This document shows, one piece after another, positions 57,792 to 64,000 of a DNA stretch of 64,000 nucleotides; within the stretch, counting starts at the first letter, position 1, and each line of letters begins with the position of its first letter. The notes below the pieces were generated by a model. The model was not told the DNA's origin and did not search any database. It saw nothing but the letters and a program-made list of their open reading frames with translations. Origin of the DNA: Adiantum capillus-veneris (Eukaryota; Streptophyta; Polypodiopsida; Polypodiales; Pteridaceae); contig CM043960.1 of assembly GCA_014529385.2 (NCBI GenBank), positions 38,229,281-38,293,280 of the forward strand. Direction: 5' to 3'. A program made the translations under genes and the position numbers.

Positions 57792-58869
57792 ATGTCTTCT
57801 TACTCGACTCACTTGGAAACGGGAATAACAGTGCGCTATAAGCATATACTATCTTTTTACAAGACTAACCGTCATGGAGCCCAGGTTTACTTGGACCCTA
57901 ACGAGGAGTATGCTATTCACCTTGATGACCATGGTATTGAGTTCGAAGAAGAGGTTAGGGCAAACAAACAAGGAAAAATGTACATGGATCGAAACGGAAC
58001 TCAGTATTTAAAGGTCGAAAACCCTGACGTAATAAACAAATGGGGGTTAGAAGTAAACACTATAATCCCAGATATGTCAGCAAAAGAAGAACCACCAACT
58101 TTGGAATTCGAGGGATAATCCTAGGATCGGAGTCTATTGTTGGGAAGATAGAAACATAAAAGATCTTTTGTGGACTTCTCATGCCAAACCAGGACAATTA
58201 ACGGCCATGAAGATCATCTATATCTTCAAGCTCAAAGATAAGGGATCAACATACCTACCAACCTACCTGTTTAGGGATTGTTATAACAACAACTTTGTTA
58301 CGATGACTCTTGAGGAGGTAGAACAAACCAAATACCAAGGGTATTCCATACGGGATTGGATATTGAGGCAAGGACCAGAAACAATTCCAAGGGATGAACA
58401 CCATGAGAGCTCATCTGAGAGTAATGTGAAGAAACCAAAAACCACCTCATCACATAGAAAACCGGGTGACACTAAGGCTAGTCCAGGGCTACATGAGTCA
58501 CTATTTCCAACAGACTGGTTTGAAGGACTCAGAACAGGAACAATTCCCAGAAGACCGGGAGTTGAACCAAATAGACGTGTCAGACCAGCTGATTTTCAAA
58601 AATGGATCAAAAAATACAGTGGATCAGGGGATCCATATGACCACTTAGCAAGCTTTAAGCAAGTGCTAAGAGCAGAGCGTATATTCGATTTCCATACTCA
58701 ATTTGAGGGGTTTGGAATGACATTAGAAGGAAAAGCTTTGACATGGTTCCAAAACATTCCACCAAGGTCAATCATAGACTTGAACACATTAGCTCAAGGA
58801 TTTGTAGTTGCTTGTTCCAAAACGGGGATTAAACATAATACGGTAGCTCAAATTTACAGCTTTAAATAG
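57792..58869 (+). pseudogene. Gag N-terminal and core of element E
   Basis: ATG 57792 opens RYKHILSFYKTNRHGAQVYL, with D-x2-G-x2-Y-like modules (QVYLDPNEEYAIHL, KMYMDRNGTQYLKV). The frame shifts near 58118-58168. The Gag core FQKWIKKYSGSGDPYDHLAS to IKHNTVAQIYSFK (about 58590-58866) closely matches element D. Stops TAG 58867 and TGA 58903 interrupt the end of the core. Confidence 0.8.
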
Positions 58870-58955
58870 AAACATGGTGAGTCTGTTAGGGATTGTGCAA
58901 CTTGAATAAAAAAATACATTGCCAGATGCGAGAGATGGAGATACCTGCAGAAGAA

Positions 58956-59990
58956 TGACTTGTATCTTTGTTTTTGGAGGGATTGCTAAACAAAGAACTT
59001 CATGTTATACTCTATAGTAAAAAGCATACAACCCTAGAAGCGTGTGTGTCTAATGCGATTGACCTAGGAGATAATTGCGAGATCTTCAATGAAGAAGATG
59101 TCCCTAAGGATAACCAAAGCAAGAAAACATCCACAAAACTAGCACAAGTGGGAACGGCTACTACGACACCACTCTTAGCCATAGAAGATATGCTAAAAAG
59201 GATGAATGACATGATGAACAATATGCAAAAAGCACCTATGAGAGGACTAGGACAAGGGATACCTCCACATGGACAACCAATTAGGCCACAAAAATGGTGT
59301 GCAATCGAGGGTAAATGGACCAACCATGAGACCCACGAGTGCAACTTCACACCAAAGTATGATGGGAATGTTCAGTACGTGCCCATGAGGCCACAAGGAC
59401 AACCCATGTACAGATATCAGCCTAATATGGCCCAAGCTCAAAGACCACCAGTGGGTATAGAAAGACCTCAACCTGTGTTGGGACAACAACCTTCGTATCC
59501 AGGACATAATGCAGTGCCTATAAAGTACATGCACTCTGAAGGAGTCATAGATGAATAAGCATTAGTGCCTGTTACACCCTATGCAGAGCCTAGTCCATCT
59601 ATAATAATGATAGTGCCTGTTACACCCTATGCAGAGCCTAGTCCATCTATAATAATGATAGAAGGAGATTGGTATAGTCCACATCCACCACCAATGGAAG
59701 AAACCATGACTTATGCTCCACCAGAGCTCGCACCAATGTATTATGTAGCTAATCAAGGTGTCAGACCTCCCATGGGAAGACCCATGATGAAGCCTAGAAC
59801 AAGAAACTGTCATAACTGTGGTGCTGATGACCATTGGAAGAACGAATGTTCAGAGCCTGACAAAAACCTCAAACCAATTGAAGCCTTGCATACAATGTTG
59901 CAAAAAGGGAGGACACTTTCCGGAAGATTATCCCAAGAATCCTTTGAACAAGGAAAAAACTATCTTAAACGTAGTCCAAGTGATGCCTAG
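58956..59990 (+). pseudogene. Gag C-terminus of element E
   Basis: Follows a −1 frame change at the same place as in D (FLEGLLNKEL against D's FIEGLRNDTL). Proline/glutamine-rich, with TAA at 59556, then knuckle-like NCHNCGADDHWKNEC near 59810. A second, CIQCCKKGGHFPEDY, is in the next frame and has lost its last Cys. Confidence 0.75.
59563..59658 (+). repeat. 48-bp tandem duplication in element E gag
   Basis: TAGTGCCTGTTACACCCTAT begins two identical 48-bp units (59563-59610, 59611-59658). The frame is kept and the peptide VPVTPYAEPSPSIIMI is doubled. Confidence 0.93.
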
Positions 59991-60757
59991 TAGCTCATCA
60001 AAGAGTGAACCGATTGTTCCAATCAAGGTAATCACTAGAGCCCAGGCAAAGAAAAAGAACACAACTCCTCTGATGATTTGGAGAACACAAAAATTTCTTC
60101 TCAAAGAATCAAAGGGAGCAGAAGCAAAAGATATGAGGTGAGAAAACAAAAACAACGGGTTGAAATCGAAGAGAAAGCAAAAATGCTAGCCCAGGACAAG
60201 TTGAAAGAAACTGGCAGTGAATTCAAAGAAACAAACGTGAAATCTGGAGAATCCATTCTGGTTGATAAAATTTTTGAGCCTATTAATGTTGCCTTGGAAG
60301 CCTACCAAGCAGGAGGCCAAAACATGGAAAACAAGTGGAAAAACTATCCATCTCCAGAAATGGAAGCAGCGAAGCGAAGCTGGAGGCTTATCAAAATTTG
60401 GTAAGAATCACGCAAGAAATGCTGGATAAACAAAAACCCAAGTTTGAAAGTATTGCAAAACCTGAAGAGCTTGTGGTAGAAGGAACGAAAGCAAAATCCG
60501 ATGTGTTGGTAGAACCCCACCTTGAAACAAATGAACCAGAGCTTATAGTGCCGGACAACGAAGATGCCTTAGATGGAATTCCATTTGTAGAGGAAGATTG
60601 GCCAGGACACTTATGGGAAAAGGTGAGAGAGATCAATGATGGGAGCCTAACTTTAAAGTCAGCTCCTATAGAGGAAGTCTGGTTGGATAACCTACCTTCT
60701 GATATGAACATGGATTTACAATCCTTGTACAGGGATTGCGGATCGGAAGCTTCATGA
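59991..60757 (+). pseudogene. Linker between Gag and protease of element E
   Basis: Frameshifted K/E-rich region matching D's (PIVPIKVITRAQAKKKNTT against D's TLIPTQVVTRAQAKKTTRE). Later: GESILVDKIFEPINVALEAY and DLQSLYRDCGSEAS. Confidence 0.7.
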
Positions 60758-61513
60758 ATGTCTAAATCATTGACATTAAAAACATTACCTTCTTACTTGG
60801 GAGATAACGAAGATTTATCCATTGTTTGCAAGACCACTCAAGTAAAAAGAGCTGAACAGACCCAAGAAGTAGACAACATTCATTCAATCATGTCTACCCC
60901 CATTCAGTGCACTCTTACTTTGGGAGAACTATTGAAACTCATACCATACTTGTGGAACGATTTACAGAAAACCCTAGAGAAGGTGGGGATAATGGGGTTA
61001 ATCTCTAAGAATTTGGGAAAAATGAAAAATGAAATGGAAAACAAAGAGATTCGATCAGTTCCTATGAACAAGGTCGGAGAATATTATGAAGGGGAAGAAG
61101 GAAACACCACTTTCCTAGTGAAATATAATGACATTGAAACCGTGGCAATACTGGATAGTGGAGCTGGCATAGCCATAGCCACTAAAGCAGTACGGGAATC
61201 CTGGGGACAGCCAGCCATTAGACAAACGCGAATGAAATTGCAGTTGGCTGACGGACACATTGAGAGACCACTAGGGCTGCTTGAAAAAGTGATAGTCAAT
61301 TCCTGTGGAATTGAATATCAACACACTTTTGCCATAGTAGACTTTGGGAAAAAACTCAACAATGAAGTCATATTGGGAAGACCTTTCATGGGACAAGTAC
61401 AGCTTATCCAAGATTTGGGAAACAACTATCTGTACTTGAAGCAGGTGGGATCTATAACAAGAGTCAATCTAAAAGATCACACTTATAGAGATGTCTTGAA
61501 AACACCCATCTAA
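60758..61513 (+). pseudogene. Protease 1 of element E
   Basis: Retropepsin VAILDSGAGIAIATKAV (Asp codon at 61154) and NNEVILGRPFMGQVQ are intact. Ends at TAA 61511 followed in the same frame by EFDSVSS, four codons past the place where element D has TGA. Confidence 0.85.
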
Positions 61514-62503
61514 GAGTTTGATTCAGTCTCTTCGACTGAAACTAAACTCCCATCCTGGTTAAACAAAGACACTCCTTTTTGGATGTGCGGAGCTTCAAAA
61601 AATGGAAGCTTAAGACGAGAAGAATGTATCCTAGAAAGGGACCGCACAGACGAAGCCTACATACCAGAACCCTTTCCAGAGCATTTATTTGAGCCATTTG
61701 AGTGGACTCAAATTTTAGCGACAATGGATGTGAATACGTCTATGCCTACTCAATTTTGCAATGAGGATGGCTACGACATAATTCCCATCCAAATGATGTC
61801 AGTCCTCAACATTGAAAACGAAGATGAGGAACCCAAGGACTTGATGAAAGCTCAACAAGTCTTTTCAGACCTCTATTACGATGCAACTGGTGAGTTAGAT
61901 GAACACTCATCTACCTCAGAAGATTCGGGGTTAGAAAAAGAGCATGTGAGAGCTTTACTCTTAAAGGGAGGGGAGGAAAAGTTTTTTGACTTTACAAACC
62001 AGAAATCAAGAAGACAAAAACGATATAGATGAAAGAGAGACACCAATATCATGAAAACACAACCTATGCCATCGGTCTCCAGTAAAACACAATTCTTGAT
62101 GGAGATAGATGCTAATGATTGTGTCAAGGACAAAATAACTGACAGATATCCTTCAAACAAAAACTCAAAAATATCTCAGACATCGAGAAAAACAAGGAAG
62201 GGTTCTCAAGAAAAATCTCAGGATAAAAGACCACTCATGACCAAAGTCGAGCGGAAAAAGAAATATCAAGAGTTGAAAAAAGATCTAAAGGAGATATACA
62301 CAACCGAAATGGAAACCATGGAAGAGGATGGTAAGGATTTAATGCATGTTCCATCCATTACAAAAAGTATACCCTCCAAGATCGGAAAATCATAATTGAA
62401 CAACCTGTTAGGGAACTACGAAAACAAGGAGAATCTTACGAAGGGCCTGAAAACGCTAAAAGCGTAGACTTAGTGTCAAAGGATTAGTCAACTACGAGAA
62501 GTG
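61514..62503 (+). pseudogene. Linker and start of RT of element E, truncated
   Basis: In frame with the protease after the stop: LPSWLNKDTPFWMCGASKNGSLRREE. Acidic then basic linker, TGA at about 62030 and a further shift near 62390. GESYEGPENAKSVDL matches D's NESYDGPEDAKKVDL. No RT palm is left; the likeness ends at 62503. Confidence 0.75.
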
Positions 62504-62601
62504 TGTTGGGTAAAGTATCAGCTACATACATAGTTTGGGTAGCATTACCAATAGGTTGAGTTAGTGTAACTAGAACTAGCTATCACGGTCAGATGCTATG
62601 A

Positions 62602-62686
<85 letters not shown>

Positions 62687-64000
62687 CCAATAACAATATA
62701 ACATATACACCAAAGAATCCTTTTAGTTTACAAAGGAAAAACCAAGAAAGGAAAATCCTTATGTATAGGATATGTGTGTGTAGCTGTTTAAATCTTAACT
62801 AATAAGACATAATTGAATTTTTACATTCAAAAGACAGCTGGCCAAGGAACAATGAACAGATAAGTACAAAACTAACTCAGTATTAGAATTATTTAGGTAC
62901 AATGATTGTAGGAAAGAGATCCTCTTTCAGTTAGACCAGTAGTAGAAGAACTTCCCCGTTCCTCAGTGAGTACTTCATTTAAGTAAGGTCGCTTGCCAAA
63001 GAAAAGAAAACCCTCCAAGATAGGATAGAATCCTTACCTGCATCCATCCAAACAAGACAACAATTCAGTTAGCCGTGGATGTGTTTTACATGTATCAATG
63101 GACCCTATCAGTTGTTATCCATGTCCATCTTTCAGATTTTATTTACTTTAGACAAGCTAGGTTATTTATTAGAACTTGTATGATAGCAGTCTTTCCTTAT
63201 TACATCAAAAAATGAGGGTTACCTTCTACCTCGTGAAGCCCCACCAAGAATCCATATATCAATTTAACCATCATGAGATCTATTTTGTTAAAATCATAGC
63301 TTGGTAGCTATGCTTTACAGTAGTAACCATATACTTACCTTCAGGAGTAACAATCTCAAGATGTCATTGGTATTCCTTTACACAACGAGAGGTCAAGAAC
63401 GACTTAAGCTGTGTGAGATGCCCTATGGTATCAGAAGAGGTTAATGAATAATATCCCTTTTTACAACAATTAAAATGATAGTATGACCAATCAACAGAGT
63501 ATTGAAAGCTCCATCTATACTAAGTGGACTCATAGATCACCAACCATAGCTTTTTTCCAAAGCCGAAAGTAACAGCTATATACTTACCTTCAGAATGCCA
63601 AGTTATTAGTATCCATAAAGGACGGTAGTGTCTGGGCTTGTTTGAGTATGATGCCTTAAGGTTTCAACAGTCATGGGTACTTTATAAAAAATCAAAAAAC
63701 ACATCATCCCCTTATCTGATATGAGATCCCAATGGTGATGCTGTACATAAGCCCGAGTGTGGCAACAGTTTGTCAAAGAGAAAGACCAACAGTTTCCAAA
63801 CCTACCAGTCATGCTTCCCCCCTTTTTTTAATACTAAAAACATTGAATATCCAAGAGTTTATCTGCAGTGGTTACGACCAGAGTAAGCCATAAGCTAACA
63901 CACCAGTATCGGCCATTTCCTAGGTAGGTATGCTAACCGGTTAGTGAAAATAACAACCCATAGCTGCTAGCAAAGAGCCTATATCCCCCTGCTAAAAAAA
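62504..64000. other. Sequence beyond element E, possible start of another insertion
   Basis: From TGTTGGGTAAAG at 62504 likeness to element D ceases. A TGTTGG start is typical of a copia LTR, but no second copy is in the window. No complete gene seen. There is a GT microsatellite, and 247-bp-spaced sequences ending in splice-donor-like motifs on the minus strand (see findings). Confidence 0.5.
62604..62685. repeat. (GT)n microsatellite
   Basis: About 82 bp of GT dinucleotide. Confidence 0.98.

Larger units (their letters stand above)
54899..62503 (+). mobile_element. Element E: relative of D, truncated, hosts D in its LTR
   Basis: Gag, protease and the start of RT are homologous to element D in order and sequence (for example MCGASKNGSLRREECILERD against D's MCGASKCGSLRREEYVLERA). 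The 5' LTR is split by D (35717-35864 and 54899-55694). Similarity to D stops near 62503, just after the KSVDL stretch before the RT palm. The frame is broken many times, so E is older than D. Confidence 0.8.

Overview
This is a repeat-dense intergenic window from what looks like a large, AT-rich land-plant nuclear genome. The signs are Ty3/gypsy elements with plant-type primer-binding sites, a chromodomain integrase, a Tork-like Ty1/copia element and long CA/GT microsatellites. I found no intact host gene, tRNA, rRNA or CRISPR. The species cannot be read from the sequence; a non-flowering land plant (fern, lycophyte, gymnosperm) is possible but is only a guess.

Layout. (1) 1-2103 and 13149-17542 are older sequence: the end of an old LTR with a primer-site remnant near 1580, microsatellites and one decayed protein fragment. 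(2) Element A, 2104-13148, is an 11-kb LTR retrotransposon (target duplication CTTGC) with no reverse transcriptase or integrase. Instead it has one 1,362-codon frame, broken only by in-frame stops. (3) Element B, 17543-27746 (target duplication GTTAT), is a decayed chromovirus whose integrase is split by a 1.3-kb terminal-inverted-repeat element at a TTAA site. (4) Element C, 29816-35360, is a copia element with almost identical 192-bp LTRs but broken genes, inserted in a local tandem repeat. (5) Element D, 35865-54898 (target duplication CCAAG), is a giant 19-kb Ty3 element. (6) Element E (about 35717-35864 plus 54899-62503) is a relative of D; D landed inside E's 5' LTR. E is itself cut at 62504, probably by another insertion that runs to the window end.

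Most unusual. A, D and E form one lineage: LTRs begin TGTTGA, primer sites resemble the tRNA-Asp 3' end, and leaders of 1.4-3.6 kb precede gag. Each leader holds widely spaced 22-30 bp palindromes. The arm sequence is specific to each element (GACATCCTACG in A, GACATCATACG in D, RTAAATAATCG-like in E). A matching half-palindrome lies in each element's own LTR, about 350 bp after the TATA box and about 355 bp before the primer site. Element D carries a second array of the same palindromes between pol and a large 3' ORF. D also has two aspartic protease domains: the normal one after gag, and a second fused behind integrase and followed by a tail of repeated K-Q-I-W-I-P-K-like motifs. Element A, though it lacks polymerase and integrase, keeps a decayed version of this second protease and tail.

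How the parts would work together (inference). D-like copies would supply Gag, RT, RNase H and integrase; A-like copies would be mobilised in trans. The leader palindromes plus LTR half-site would be a cis-acting RNA or DNA recognition system (dimerisation, packaging, expression control or host-factor binding). The post-integrase protease/W-repeat protein and the 3' ORF are accessory functions of unknown role.
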